Shown piece by piece: positions 10,815 to 21,726 of a stretch of DNA of 64,000 bases. The position numbers and the translations under genes were made by a program. Each line of letters opens with the position of its first letter. Position 1 is the first letter of the stretch. Origin of the DNA: Lepeophtheirus salmonis (lineage: Eukaryota; Arthropoda; Copepoda; Siphonostomatoida; Caligidae); contig NC_052140.2 in the NCBI RefSeq assembly GCF_016086655.4, positions 9,362,001 to 9,426,000 of the forward strand, written 5' to 3'. The notes beneath the pieces were generated by a model. It was not told the origin of the DNA. It ran no database searches and was given only the letters and a program-made list of their open reading frames with translations.

Positions 10815-11420
10815 TCAATATTTGGAGGCAAAAAGACAAAGGTTGTCAGATTTGCACTACGTCAAAGTGAGTATCGAGGAGATCATAAAGGTCGTAGGGT
10901 GATCCCAGAGCCCTGTTTACAAGATTAAAAACATGGTGGCTTCAGGTCAGAGCCTTGAGAGGTCTCCTGGTAGCAATAAACGCAGGAAAATCGGGACCAT
11001 GGAGGACATGGACACAGCGATGGCCAAAAGTACGGCCAAGTTGGTGAAAGTGCATACAATGGCTCTCAATGTCAAGTATGTGAAGGATTTAGGGAAGGCC
11101 TCTTATTTACGACGACATCTGCAACTGCTTTCAACAGCAACCAAAGACATTGAGGTCAAGAGAGACCAGAAATTGTTAACTTTGTTAAAATATTATGGGG
11201 CTACACTTTGAATCTACTCCCAAGATTTTTCACCCTCGACTATAATATTTGGGATTGTAGTCGAGCAGCAAGACTGTGCTACCCCTGTCCGAAATTTGGC
11301 CATGTCTGAGGCCTTCGTCAGGACGTTCTGGAGGGTTTTTTGGCAGCCAAATCGTAGCAGCCAAACAAAATCATTTTGTTCAATGATCTATTTGTTTGTT
11401 ATCAAAAAGTCCACGATTTT
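10815..11420 (+). pseudogene. Tc1-like transposase relic, N-terminus joined to C-terminal tail
   Basis: The reading starts at about 10827 with MEAKRQRLSDLHYVK, giving a helix-turn-helix with one early stop. From 10933 it stays open to 11208, including the basic linker NKRRKIG, the second HTH region and SYLRRHLQLLSTATKD typical of this transposase family. The catalytic core is missing. The next recognisable piece is near 11245-11340, a tail containing AMSEAFVRTFWRVF. The element is an internal-deletion derivative with frameshifts. TIRs are not obvious. Confidence 0.7.
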
Positions 11421-11639
11421 ACCTCACACAAAGATTGCCATTACCACTCAAAAATTCTTACTTGGACAATGTATTTCACAGCAGTCATATTTCCTAGTAT
11501 ACCAGAGTAAGTTTGCCCGGTGTTGCCTTGGACATTAAGAAATTAATACTAATTAAAAACTCTTCTGCTTAATCCAAAAAACATAAAAGAAAGACCATAA
11601 AAATTTAAGAATTATTTTCATGTTGGTTTTATGTGTATG

Positions 11640-12185
11640 GGCATACTAATATATAGGCACTCATTTGTCATGCTATCCCTGAGCATCAAGAAACCCTTCT
11701 AATATCCCAAAATATACCCTGGCTTCTAGGTAGTACCATGAAAATTCTAGGTATAAATACAGTTTAAACTCTTCTGCACCAGTAATTCTAGGCACCTAAA
11801 ACCCTTTCTAAAATTCTATAGTACACCCCAGCCCACGGGCTGTGCAGGAGAACTGCTGGATCTGAGGAAAGTTGAATTTATACACCTCCCATTCCATGGA
11901 CATCAAGGAACCTCCTAATATCCCAACCATACAGGCTCCAAGGTTGTAGAGGTGAAGTACTGGGCCTCAAGGAAGTTTAAGCTACACTACCACCACATTT
12001 CTAAGCACCAAGAACCCCTTATAATAATCTGGAATACACACCTGCCCATGCATTGTAGGCTGCCAGTTCCTGAGGCAGGTAAAATTCTTCTAGTGCTGCT
12101 TCCCTGAGCATCAAAGAATCCTTTTTATATCCGAAATACACTCCAGGCCTCAGTCTGTACAAGTGAAGTCCTAATAAATGCTATT
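11640..12185 (+). repeat. Diverged tandem repeat, about 106-bp period
   Basis: Five degenerate units begin near 11683, 11792, 11899, 12005 and 12108, so the spacings are 109, 107, 106 and 103 bp. Each has a GCAYCAAGAAACCC-like start, then CTAATATCCCAAAATACACC-like sequence, GGCTGTACAGGTGAAG-like sequence and GGCCTCAAGGAAGTTTAA. The block is clearly more GC-rich than its surroundings. It abuts a retrotransposon-like 3' tail at 12190. Confidence 0.7.
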
Positions 12186-12189
12186 TTAA

Positions 12190-12365
12190 GACCGCCATGG
12201 CCTTGAATGCCGAAAAATTGTTACTAGAACCATTTCTGGAGCTTTAAGAGCCTACATTAAAAATTTAAGGAAAGTCCCTTTATTGGTTTGGCCGTGATTG
12301 AAGGACAAATAATGAAACAAACACACGCACACAGACATTCATATTTAATCATAGTATATATATGT
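12190..12365 (+). mobile_element. Non-LTR retrotransposon/SINE-type 3' tail
   Basis: Contains GGTTTGGCCGTGATTGAAGG followed by GACAAATAATGAAACAAACACACGCACAC-type CA-rich sequence, the usual 3' untranslated end of arthropod RTE/CR1-like LINEs and their SINEs. No reverse transcriptase is upstream; instead the 106-bp tandem array adjoins it and may be part of the same element. Confidence 0.45.
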
Positions 12366-12949
12366 AAGAGTCAGTCTAATGAAAAAATCTACATTCTTAA
12401 ATTATATATTTTTTTTCAAGCAGATATAAAAATTAACTAAAATGAAACTCAGTTCATTCAAATGCACTCAGTGTTTTATTGAACATTTTAAAAATATATA
12501 TTTTGTATAAAATTTTAAATATATTTTTTCCTTCTAGTGAAGTCTAATGATTGCTTTTACATATAACAAAAGGATATGTATTATACTAAATAATGTAGAG
12601 TTGTAAGCTCTAAGAATTTTCCATAGCTGAACATCTAAGTAAGAAGTGTGTTTGCTAATGATGGATTAAATATCTCCTGCAGGTATGTAAAAATATGAGA
12701 CTGGAATTACTCCGATATCAATACGTGACAAATAGACTTGTATTATCAGAAAAGATGCCAGACTCCAATCATATTCGGGTACCCGAACTTTTACAGATCA
12801 TAAAAAAGATCCCATGGATTATCCAGATCTTAAAAATATCATATTATTGCATAATACTTAATCCTAGTTATAAAAAAAAAGAGATGATATATATCGAATT
12901 TTGTGTTTATATTTATCTTCATAAGTGATTGGAGCCACATCTACATAAA
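12366..12949. other. AT-rich DNA, no gene seen
   Basis: Interrupted in all frames. CAATCATATTCGGGTACCCGAAC at about 12766 contains the palindrome TTCGGGTACCCGAA. The piece 12820-12930 is repeated in diverged form at 13420-13560 (shared TAATACTTAATCCTAGTTAT). Confidence 0.45.
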
Positions 12950-13205
12950 CAGTATATTATATGATTTTTGGGGAGAAATTGAATTACTTATATAAAAGGG
13001 AGAACCTTCTACAATTTAAAATATCTTTAGTGCATTAAAAATATCATATTTATTCTTAAATTTATATATATTAACTTTATTATTTACACCAAACATAGGC
13101 AGTAATGCATACTTCAGAGAGATAATTCAACAACACGACGACCGATTAAATAAAAAAAAAAAAAAAAAAAAAAAAAGACATTTTCCTTTTCTAAACCTAG
13201 TTTTT
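12950..13205 (+). repeat. Repeat E copy 1
   Basis: Matches 40430-40760 on the same strand: ATGATTTT, GAAATTGAATTACT, AGGATAACATTCTACA-like, AATGCATACTTCAGAG, GACCTATTAAAT-like, then an A tract (13149-13175) and CCTAGTTTTTT. A shorter piece is at 17230-17300. Non-coding, class unknown. Confidence 0.6.
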
Positions 13206-14663
13206 TCATTACAAAAATGGCAATTTTAACAGTAGGACAGGAAACTCATGTACTCAGTTTGTAAACAAAGAAACATGCAGCAAAATAATAAAACACCCTG
13301 AATGATAATATTATTTAATATAAAACATAGAATTATGTTACTCTCATAGAGAGTGCTGTAATAATTCTACCCAGAATGAGAGATGGAACAGTTATTTGAG
13401 CCGGATCTGAAGTATCCTTGTACAGATTTTCCAAATCTTGAAAATATCATATTACTGCTTAATACTTAATCCTAGTTATATAAAGAAAGGTATTTTATCT
13501 ATCGAATGTTACATCTCCATTTATTTTCATTAGTGATTGGATCCAACATAAATAGTTGCATTGTATGGTTAGCCATACAGTTTTACCTCACTAACATAAA
13601 AATGTACACCCTATTTGATTGTCGAATGTCGATGTTTCTTCTTTTATTCCTCTAATCATGTTCTTAACATTGATTGGTAGGATACAAATTCTTATTAACC
13701 TGTCAACAATTATTAAATACTATGGAATAATAATAATTTTATAGTTGGAAGATTGGACTAACAACCAATTACAACCAACCAATAACAACCAATATTTTTA
13801 TTTTTTTTAAATGAGCACCCAAAATATCAAAATTGAGCATTTTGGAATTAAAGAAAATACAGTTTTATAAAGATAACAAAGTGGAACAATTATAGATAAA
13901 TAGAAGACAATAATCGAATTTATCTATGAGTGCAGTATCCAATTTTGAATTCTGTACTCAAAGATAAATTCATTTTTTGGCTTGAATTCATTCTTACAAA
14001 ATGAGTGTTCCCTGTGTAACTTAAAATAATAAGCGTTGTCATATATTTATCATAATTTATTCATAAATTTTGCTCTATTATATCGACAAATCCGGATTCT
14101 AGAAAAAATTTCTTCTTTTTTTGCCTTTGAACTGTATTGATAGCTTTAAACATATGATCACATGACTCATCCTCGGTCATCACAAAAACAACATTTGCAA
14201 TGTTCATTCGAAAAAAACTTTGAACTCACTTCGAGTGGGCCAGAAAGTCAATTACGCTGTTAAGGGTTATTGATAGAATATAAAATATTGTTCCCTGAAC
14301 CCCACAAAAGTAAACATTTTGTTCTAAAAGGTTATTTTCATGATTCTAGATGTAAAATCGGTGAGTAACACACTTTTTTAATCCAATGACAACAATTTGT
14401 TAGCTAGTGTTGTCTACATTTGGTTTAAATAAAACAAATATTATGGAATACAGGGTTGATCTTATCTAGTAGTAGACTTCATTTAAATTTAAATAAATTG
14501 AAAATTTATTAGTCGATTGTATTCAAACTCGTTGAAATATAGGTATTGTAACTCAAGATTCCTTATGTTAAATTTCGATTCAACTAAAAAGAAAAAAAAA
14601 GAACGAGTAAAATAGAGCAACAAAGGATTGAAATTTTCTAGCTTCTCTCTCGCGATATGTCCC
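13206..14663. other. AT-rich DNA with Repeat H (13850-14020)
   Basis: Repeat H landmarks ATCGAATTTATCTATGAGTGCAG-like and GGCTTGAATTCATT, ACAAAATGAGTGTTCCC recur on the minus strand at 27740-27870 and 28560-28720. A short AACCAA reiteration lies at 13770-13795. No gene is visible. Confidence 0.5.
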
Positions 14664-15140
14664 CATGGCCATATCCAAGGAGTTCGTGTGTAGCTGTACC
14701 ACTGTTCATCGTACAAGAGACTTATTCACCGCCACCATGGTCTTGGGCGTTGTGGCAAGCTCAGGGGGAGTCTGCCCTCTTATTTTTGTGGAGAAGAAGG
14801 AGCGGTTCAATACTGATGCTTACATAGAACTTCTGGATAGGAAAATACTACCTTGGACCAAAGAAAAGTTCGGGGACAACTTTGTTTTCATTCAAGACAG
14901 AGCTCCATCTTATTGCACCTCTAAGACCCAGGACATTATGACAGACAACTTCCCAGACCTTTGGTAACTCAACATGTGACCACCCTCTCTCCTCAAAAGA
15001 GTCTCCAGTCTCTAAAGGCTTCCATCTAGAAGAAGTGGACCAAGCTCGAGTCTGACTACATAGTCAAGACCTGCAAGGGATTTAGGCCTCGTATAATTAC
15101 TGGAGCTGAGGCCTCACATATTGAATTAAAGTTGTGTTTA
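14664..15140 (+). pseudogene. Tc1-like transposase relic, catalytic core and tail
   Basis: Plus-strand frame from about 14725: MVLGVVASSGG, then YIELLDRKILPWTKEKFGDN, then FVFIQDRAPSYCTSKTQD, which aligns with the second catalytic Asp motif (FxQDxAPxH) although the usual His is Cys. The open frame ends at TTPW-type DLW, followed by stops. A shifted frame continues with LKASI, ESDYIVKTCKGFRP and a diverged end near ASHIE. The N-terminus is absent, and the region upstream (14665-14720) seems unrelated. Truncated and frameshifted, hence inactive. Confidence 0.75.
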
Positions 15141-15887
15141 AAATAATAAAATGTGTACCACTAGATGAGATCAAAACTGTGCAATATTATTATGATACTA
15201 ATAATAGTTAGAGTCAGAAATGTGGTAAAATTTTAAAAGGAAACAACCAACTTCTTCAATAGCGAAGTTGACCTGTTTATCACAAAAAAAACACGACATC
15301 TTTGTATAAAAATTTTGCACCAAATTTTTTTCAATAAATATGGGTTATGAATATCAGTTAAAAGAATATTAAAAAAAAAGAGAAAACACTTTACGTTCCA
15401 TATATAAAACGTTTCTCTGACTTTAATTATTGCGTCATAAATGAAGGATCATATTTGATACTTTACAACATAAAATAGATAATTTTTTTTTATCCATTAG
15501 GGGTTTTTAAAGTTGGATAATAAGGAAAAAATATATTTACTTTTTAATTGTCTTTTCTATGGAAATAAGATTCTACGACGATGAAATAACGTATTTTTAA
15601 TACATGTACATAAAGTATGTAATTTAGGTCTTTTCTATATTTATAAAGCAAAGCATGTATGTAAAACGTAAGTCATTTTTTATCTCCGAAATAACTATAT
15701 AGTCATACTAATAAAATCTCGCAGGCGTGTTGAATTTAGCATCGAGCGTGCACATCACTTAAAAAATAGAATATATAAAGAATTCATTCAATAAATTGAT
15801 ACTCTTATTAAGTGAATTTTATGATGAAATGGAAAGGTTTGTAAACATTTATCAAAAATTCTTCCTAAAGATATGTTTATCATGCTT
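15141..15887. other. AT-rich DNA with a short dispersed repeat
   Basis: 15640-15775 contains ATAAAGCAAAGCATGTATGT and AATCTCGCAGGCGTGTTGAA, then GCATCGAGCGTGCAC. Related words occur at 9595-9640, 17030-17060 and 26900-26960, pointing to a dispersed element of unknown class. The rest shows nothing. Confidence 0.4.
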
Positions 15888-16139
15888 TCAATAAGCATCG
15901 TTAAATTTAAGTTTAATAACAAACAAAGTTACAGTAATGCCGGAGAGAAACCATCCTTTGAACTTCACGCCACCGAAAGAACAAATCCAGAGATATTGAC
16001 TAGTGTTCTGTCGGTTCTTATTTAGTACCAAGACCCGTGGTCCCATCTTGTTGGTCTTTAAAGGAGGTAAAATAGATCCAATTAAACATTCAGACAAAAT
16101 TTTACAAACTTTATTATCTTTACAAATCCAATATTCTGT
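15888..16139 (-). CDS. Possible terminal exon of an unknown gene
   Basis: On the minus strand a splice-acceptor-like sequence (TTGATTTTTAACAG) is followed by about 83 open codons from 16139 down to a TGA at 15888, read as YWICKDNKVCKILSECLIG and later QYLWICSFGGVKFKGWFLSG, TVTLFVIKLKFNDAY. The frame is closed by a stop within the acceptor itself, as expected for an exon start. The C-terminal half is hydrophobic and could be membrane-associated. I do not recognise the protein. No canonical AATAAA lies just downstream. It may be chance or a relic. Confidence 0.25.
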   Translation of the reverse strand, partial: TEYWICKDNKVCKILSECLIGSILPPLKTNKMGPRVLVLNKNRQNTSQYLWICSFGGVKFKGWFLSGITVTLFVIKLKFNDAY

Positions 16140-16179
16140 TAAAAATCAATTTTTATAAACTTGAAAAAAAAAAAAAAAC

Positions 16180-16700
16180 AATAAAAACGAAACTGCAAAT
16201 TTCACCAATTTCTTTTTTTTTTGCCCAATTTAGAAAATATCTTTATTTGTATAGTTTTTTTGAGACGCCATTCACTTTTCGATTTATAACTCAACCACCT
16301 ATCTAAAACCTCGAGTTCTTTTTCGATTACACCTTCCAATTTCTTGGCATGGGTTTCTTGTTACATTTGCATGAATAAATTATAACCTACAATTTACTGA
16401 TGATGACCTCCACCTTAAAAGCCATTGGAAGATTGGGATCCGTGGTCACTACCCAATCAGTTTCTGACGACGAGACTTGTAGTTTTTCTTTTAATTTTAG
16501 TTAACACATTTTTACCAAGGGACTCACTCTATTACACTCGTAGAAAATATGTGCTGACGATATTTTAGAGTATTTACTACTAATACCAAGATCTGCACCA
16601 GAGACGGCTCCAGTCAAGCTTACACTCAGAACCTTCCACGCCACTCTGCGACCTTCCTACTCCTTGAAACAGAATTGAAAAATTAATTTAAGTGTTTCTC
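16180..16700 (-). other. Coding-like stretches, minus strand, possibly a decayed gene or element
   Basis: Three minus-strand pieces read as protein with mixed composition. About 16695-16525 gives RRVAWKVLSVSLTGAVSGAD and then SSAHIFYECNRVSPLVK. About 16510-16395 gives LQVSSSETDWVVTTDPN then MAFKVEVI. About 16365-16210 gives KKLEGVIEKELEVLDRWLSY and KSEWRLKKTIQIKIFSKLGK. They lie in different frames, separated by single stops or by gaps of about 40 nt with GT and AG ends. I could not build a phase-consistent model across all of them. No family is recognised. Confidence 0.25.
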
Positions 16701-16879
16701 GGTTTGGGTATGAGTAAAACACTCATTTTCCACCATTATCGGCCCTAGTTGCCTCGGCAGGTAAGTTGTCCAGTATAATTAAATATAATAGTGTTTCATT
16801 ACTTATCCCTATTGTTGGGCGTTGTTTCATGCAGAAACAACCCCCCTTATATGACTCCCTTCTCACCTAATATCGATAC

Positions 16880-17000
16880 CCTCGTCTTAGACTGACCAGT
16901 ATTAGCAGATATGCGCCCATGCCAAGTTTCAGCCTTCTAGGCCTAACGGCGTAGGTACCCATAAAAGACTCACCCACCCAATCCCTATTATATATAAATA
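16880..17000 (+). mobile_element. Non-LTR retrotransposon 3' end
   Basis: CCAAGTTTCAGCCTTCTAGG followed by CCTAACGGCGTAGGTAC and a short low-complexity tail (TATATATAAATAGATAGATT). The TTTCAGCCTTCTAGGNCTAACGG block is a common 3' end of arthropod LINEs and derived SINEs. A GC-richer stretch upstream (16540-16880) could belong to it. Confidence 0.45.
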
Positions 17001-17004
17001 GATA

Positions 17005-17300
17005 GATTGCATAATACCATACTAAATAGTTTATCTATACTAACAAAGCAAAGTTTGTCTGTATATATGAAAAAGATCACGGGGTGCACTGTATATAGTG
17101 CTCCCTCATGTATATCATATATATATTTTAGCATCCATTATGTATCGAGAGATGGGATTTGTTTAAGAGTGCAAGAAAAAGGCAGGAGAAAGACATATGG
17201 TAGGTCTGAATTGAGACCTTTGCCAATATCAGCTGCTTGTTATATGATTTTTGTGAGAGAAAATGAATTACTACTTTAAATAATTAAACCTTCAACCTTC
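17005..17300 (+). repeat. Dispersed repeat fragment, including partial Repeat E
   Basis: ACTAACAAAGCAAAGTTTGTC, then AGTGCTCCCTCATGTATAT, then a Repeat E-like end (ATGATTTTTGTGAGAGAAAA). The GTGCTCCCT motif recurs at 26822 and the AAAGCAAAG motif at 15650. Non-coding; class unknown. Confidence 0.4.
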
Positions 17301-18199
17301 TTGAATAAAATATATCAGATGTTTGTTTTTGTTAGTGAGCGCTCGAGAGACTCAAGTACTTATTATTTTTCGAATTATATATTTTTTTCTAACTCTTATT
17401 ACTACTATTTTATTCTTGAGGATAGAACACATATGGATTGCTATAAGTATTGAGAAGTTACGTGTGAGTCTCAACATGAAAAAAGAATAGTAACCCTGAT
17501 GGTTTATTAAGGAGTTGTCTTCTTTATTATTAAAGCCAAATTTATTTTTAAGCCAAAGCAATGCTGAGTAAAAAAAAGAAATTTAATTTAAAAATAGAGC
17601 TATAGAGCCATTTTTTTTTTATATCTCAACTTTAGAAAATTCTAAAAAAAGTATGGAATATACTCTTAATAGTATTGAAAAAGGAAAAAAAACCCTCATA
17701 ACATTAACATAGGTATTTAAAAAGGGAGATAAATATTTTGAAAATTTAAAAAGTTATATTATAATATACATTAATAAAAATATCCACAGCTATTAATTTT
17801 TTGAGTTGCAATTATAATGATATGTTTAAACCTTTTAAAATGATGTACTGATTCATAGAGGACGAGCCTCACTATGTCAGGTAAATAACTCTCTGTATTT
17901 TGCTAAAAAAAGCAAAGTATCTTATTTTTTCCTATTTGTTGTATTCTGACTTGCTCTTTCAATGTGAGTTTATTTTGTTAAATTTTATTTGGAATTTAGG
18001 AGTGCAAGTTATAGAATGTTTTATGACAAATATTTTTCGACAAAATCTAGATGATTAGGTGTTATTTTTCGCCTAGAAATATCTAAATAAAAGAAAAAAA
18101 CATAAGATACAATTTCTAAGTAGATGCTTCCATATTCAAAAAAACATTTTTAATTATATATGTATCTTTTTCTGAATAGGAGAAATTGCACTACAAGTA
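17301..18199. other. AT-rich DNA, no gene seen
   Basis: Only short interrupted frames and A/T tracts; a fragment at 17785 carries the ATCCACAGCTATT word of Repeat C. Confidence 0.5.
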
Positions 18200-18280
18200 G
18201 TATTGTGCCGGTCCATGCACCGCACCGCAGTCCAGTCCGGTCTCGTTCAGTGCAGTCCCACTTGTCAGTCCTTAAAAAGG
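18200..18280. mobile_element. hAT-like end fragment (GGTCC/CCGGT-rich)
   Basis: TATTGTGCCGGTCCATGCAC followed by CCGCAGTCCAGTCCGGTCTC: dense ACCGG/CCGGT and GTCC words on an AT-rich background, as in subterminal regions of hAT elements. The second end is not found. Confidence 0.35.
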
Positions 18281-18439
18281 GAAAATCGATCCCTCGTGAC
18301 GTCAATGATGATGTTCTTCCTTTTTTTAATTTATAATAAAATAAATTATGTAACCATAAAATATTTTTTGCAAGATATGTGCAATAATCTTAATAAATAT
18401 TTCATATATCTTATTTGCCTAAATTAACCATCGATATTT

Positions 18440-18755
18440 TTATGAAGAATTACAAGAACCAACAGCTAAACACTGATCCCAAGGACTGACGTTTTGGCAA
18501 CTGGTGATTAGGGTTGGGGGGGGGCACATTTTCTTTGGCCAGAAAGGTAAGTTGTCCTCCAACCAATTCTGGATCTGTTTGAACATGTGTGCAGGCACAC
18601 CCTTCTGCTGGAACACCACGTTCATGTTGGAGATTCCCAATTGCTTTGCCATCTCCATTGGTTTATTGCCAGTGACCAAAAGTGCACGGACCAAAATTCG
18701 TTGTTCACGTTCAAAAGGTATTTTCTGTGCTTCTACGACACTTAAGAAGATCTAG
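18440..18755 (-). pseudogene. Tc1-like transposase, HTH fused to catalytic-region remnant
   Basis: Minus strand: an N-terminal helix-turn-helix (REQRILVRALLVTGNKPMEM, then AKQLGISN) is joined in frame to NVVFQQKGVPAHMFKQIQNW and LEDNLPFWPKKMCPPP. The second part normally lies some 200 residues later. The catalytic Asp of the FQQDGAPAH motif is Lys here. The frame is lost beyond the proline-rich segment. An internal deletion removed the second HTH and the first catalytic Asp. Confidence 0.75.
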
Positions 18756-19396
18756 TTTTTTTTCTAGTATTATTTGACTGGAACAATTTTACCACATTCA
18801 CAAAAACCTTGATTTATTTATCAAAGACGAAGTGTAAATATTTTTTCGCCGCACTCAGTATATTAGCCCCGATATGGCCTTTCAAACAAAATCCATCAAT
18901 ATATATATTTGAGTCAATTATTGGCTTATTATTTAAATTTGTGGGATTACTTAAGATACTCCAGAAATTTAGATACACCTTAAAACTTTTATTTGATTTA
19001 AGAGCCTTGCATTGGAGCTGCCATGGCCTCTTTTAAATAAAATCTATCAATTTTTCATTATCTTAATTTTTTTATATTTTTTAAAGATGTGGTCTTTTTT
19101 TATAGCAACCATTACATTTTAGCACTACCATTAATAGTTTTATTAGTAATAGAATAAAATAACTAGAGGAATTGCAATACTAAACTTTTTAGCTTAAAAT
19201 TAGAACTCGAGAGATAGACCCGTTCTTCTATTCTTTTTTGTGATGTCTTAATTAGAGAAATTCTATAAAATTATGAAATATTTATTAAACAATATTGGAA
19301 ATAAAAATAGCCTATAATAAAACATACAAGAAAAAAACATTAGAAGTTTTTTGTAAAAATGTACACAAATACTTAAAAAAAAAACAACGTACAAAG
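18756..19396. other. AT-rich DNA with Repeat L words
   Basis: GGCCTTTCAAACAAAATCCA at about 18878 and GGCCTCTTTTAAATAAAATC at about 19024 are two versions of one motif, seen again at 59660 (GCCTTTCAAATAAAACCTAT). It is a minor dispersed repeat. No gene. Confidence 0.4.
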
Positions 19397-20760
19397 TTAT
19401 AACACAAATTTCCACAGTTTTAACTTATCTAAAGGACGATGATGCTTTCTAAAAATATTCTTTATATGTTTTAAAATTTTAAGGGGATGTTCTCTCAATG
19501 TCCTCACAAAAAACCTCACAACGTCAGAGGCAAAGTTACATAACTTTCCATCGACTCTCAGTATTTTGCTACTAAAAGCAAGATATCTTGCTGTGTCATC
19601 TATTAAAACGCCTCTGAAATTTTCTACTCTGATCGGCTCCCTCAAAGGGAGTTTTTTGGCAATATATCCCTTGGAATTTAATAATCCATGGTAAAGAGTC
19701 TTGATTTTTGAAGTCGAATTTCTTCTCATATATAATCCAAAAAGAATATTGGCGGAAAGATAACTTGACTTTCTGCAAGTCTTCCCAACCTTCCTCTCCA
19801 AGACCCTCCACACATTGAAGTCAAGTGGATTGAGATGATCTCTCACTGTAAGACTGTAAGAGGGCTAGAAGGTATTGTCCTAGAAGTAAGCAAAGTGCTC
19901 CTTACAGAAGTTCTGTGTCTTCAAGGACGTATGGCTAGGGCACCGTCTTGGGTCTACACATAGTTCTTCTCAGGATAGTTAGCCTTTAGCTAGGGCAGAA
20001 TTTTCTACCTCAGGACCTTATAGTAAGCCTCACCCCCGATTTTCTCATTGGGATTGAAGAAGAAGGGATCTATTTTCTTCCCATCAGAGGCCACACTTCC
20101 AAGCACATTGTTTGGGCCGGATGTTTTGTCCTGAAGGTACCTTGGACTTCCTCAGGTGATGCTGCTATAAATCTGTCATTTCTGCGTATTAAAATAAGAC
20201 GGATGACTCTTCAAGTAATTAAGGACTTTTTAGCAGGGCTCAAGCCTTAAGCCCTTCATCTTGTCGGTGAGGAGATGCCTTGGAGTTATGACAAAAGCTT
20301 TTAAGCCCAATGTAATCATGAGCTCCCCTTCTGATGGTGATCTCGTTCACGTTCAACTCGTCAGCCATGCAGGTATTGATCCTGTTGGATCTTCCTTGAT
20401 CTTGACCTCCAAGGACTTAAGAAATGTTTAATCTCACTTCAAACCATTTCCTGCCTTCCTTTTGACTCCATTCCCACTATCCTTGGCCGTCCAAATGTTT
20501 CAAACTGTCCTCTATGTCACGCTGGCAATTTCTGAATTTTTTTTGGGTCAACATCCATGTCGAGAAGATCAGAAACCTTTTGCCTTTTTGATTCCGGTTC
20601 ACTCATTTTTCCTCCGATATGTTTCAAATCAAAACAATCCGCAAGAAAAACAGCACATATATTGGAACATTGCTTGAGATGTCACCTGAAACCATAATTA
20701 GCGGAAAAAGAATAAAATAATAAAGATGCGGAAAGTTTCTCTGTGGCACTCTGTATAACT
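19397..20760 (-). mobile_element. Tc1-like element, decayed, one TIR (ACAGAGTG family)
   Basis: The 5' end is at about 20755 (TACAGAGTGCCACAGAGAAA read on the minus strand, then CTTTCCGCA), matching the terminus of the copy at 48569. A start at 20607 gives MSEPESKRQKVSDLLDMDVD, followed by many stops and shifts. Recognisable pieces are NDRFIAASPEEV, PAQTMCLEV and RDHLNPLDFNVWRVLERKVG, the third catalytic motif with Asp. After this, about 19740-19397, an uninterrupted frame continues for about 117 codons that is not typical Tc1 tail. The left TIR was not found, so the 3' end may be replaced by other sequence. Confidence 0.75.
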
Positions 20761-20764
20761 TGTT

Positions 20765-21325
20765 TTTGTGTTGAGGGAAACATTCTATTGTTTATTTTCC
20801 CCTCATTTTGACTTATCATTAGTTACAAATGCGTACAATATGTTAGTTTGAGGCTCATGATTGAATGAGTGTACAATTTAGATGGATGCATAACATGGTA
20901 CACTTACATTTAAAAAAAGATAAATTAATGTTTAAATATGTATGGGCAGATAATACAATAATGCATAAAATAATGTTTTTTTCCCCAAAAATGAAAAAAA
21001 AAGCTCATATATTATTATGTATAATAATTATTCCATACTATACATAGCAATTTTAATTTGCAGAAAACAATTTGAAAAACTTATACATATACACATTTAA
21101 CGAATTTTAAAGAAAATGCTTCTTATTAAAATATGGGAAGAGTAAGTAAAAAACTAATCAAATATTAGAAGTGGCTATTCAAGAAAATATGTTTTGCAAA
21201 AATAATAAAGGATTATATTTTTAATGATGATATAAAAAAACGTGAAATTGTTCGAATGCGAAAATTGTCAAAATAGCGGCAAGTGTGAATGAAAAGAACA
21301 TGTATATATCAATCAAAGGAACATA
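20765..21325. other. AT-rich DNA, no gene seen
   Basis: No motif, TIR or credible frame was found. Confidence 0.5.
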
Positions 21326-21328
21326 GGA

Positions 21329-21726
21329 TAGTGGCCTGAAAAGTTTCTGACCTTAAAGTGAAAATAGCAGCAGAAAATGGACAAAATAATGTATCGAGCT
21401 GTCGTTGAATATTTGTCGTCCAAAATGACTGAAACTTTGTTGAGTAATTATGATGCTAGATAAATGTGACTAGCTGTTTCAGCCATTTTGGACAAAAAAT
21501 ATGTTATGAAAGCCTGAAACTCAATTTTGTCACCTTTTCCAAAAAAAAACAACACCTCACATCAACTCACTCAAACGACTGTTATATAACAACTGCACAT
21601 CCAAAATGGCTGAAACTTTTGTTAGTAACTGTCAAAAAATTCTAAATGGATGTAACTAACTTTCTTTTATTTATGAGTGCTGCCATCTTCACGTTGAGGT
21701 TAGAAACTTTTCAGACCACCCTCGAT
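21329..21726. mobile_element. Complete mariner-derived MITE (GGCCTGAAAAG TIRs)
   Basis: Left end GTGGCCTGAAAAGTTTCTGA (21331) and right end, inverted, GGTGGTCTGAAAAGTTTCTA (21721). The right half, inverted, matches the 5' end and leader of the mariner at 31480: TCAACGTGAAGATGGCAGCA, AATAAAAG, AAAGTTTCAGCCATTTTGG, CAGTTGTTATATAACAGTCG, TTTGAGTGAGTTGATGTGAG. The left half carries an internal palindrome (ATGACTGAAAC with GTTTCAGCCAT). No transposase remains. It must be mobilised in trans, if at all. Confidence 0.8.
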
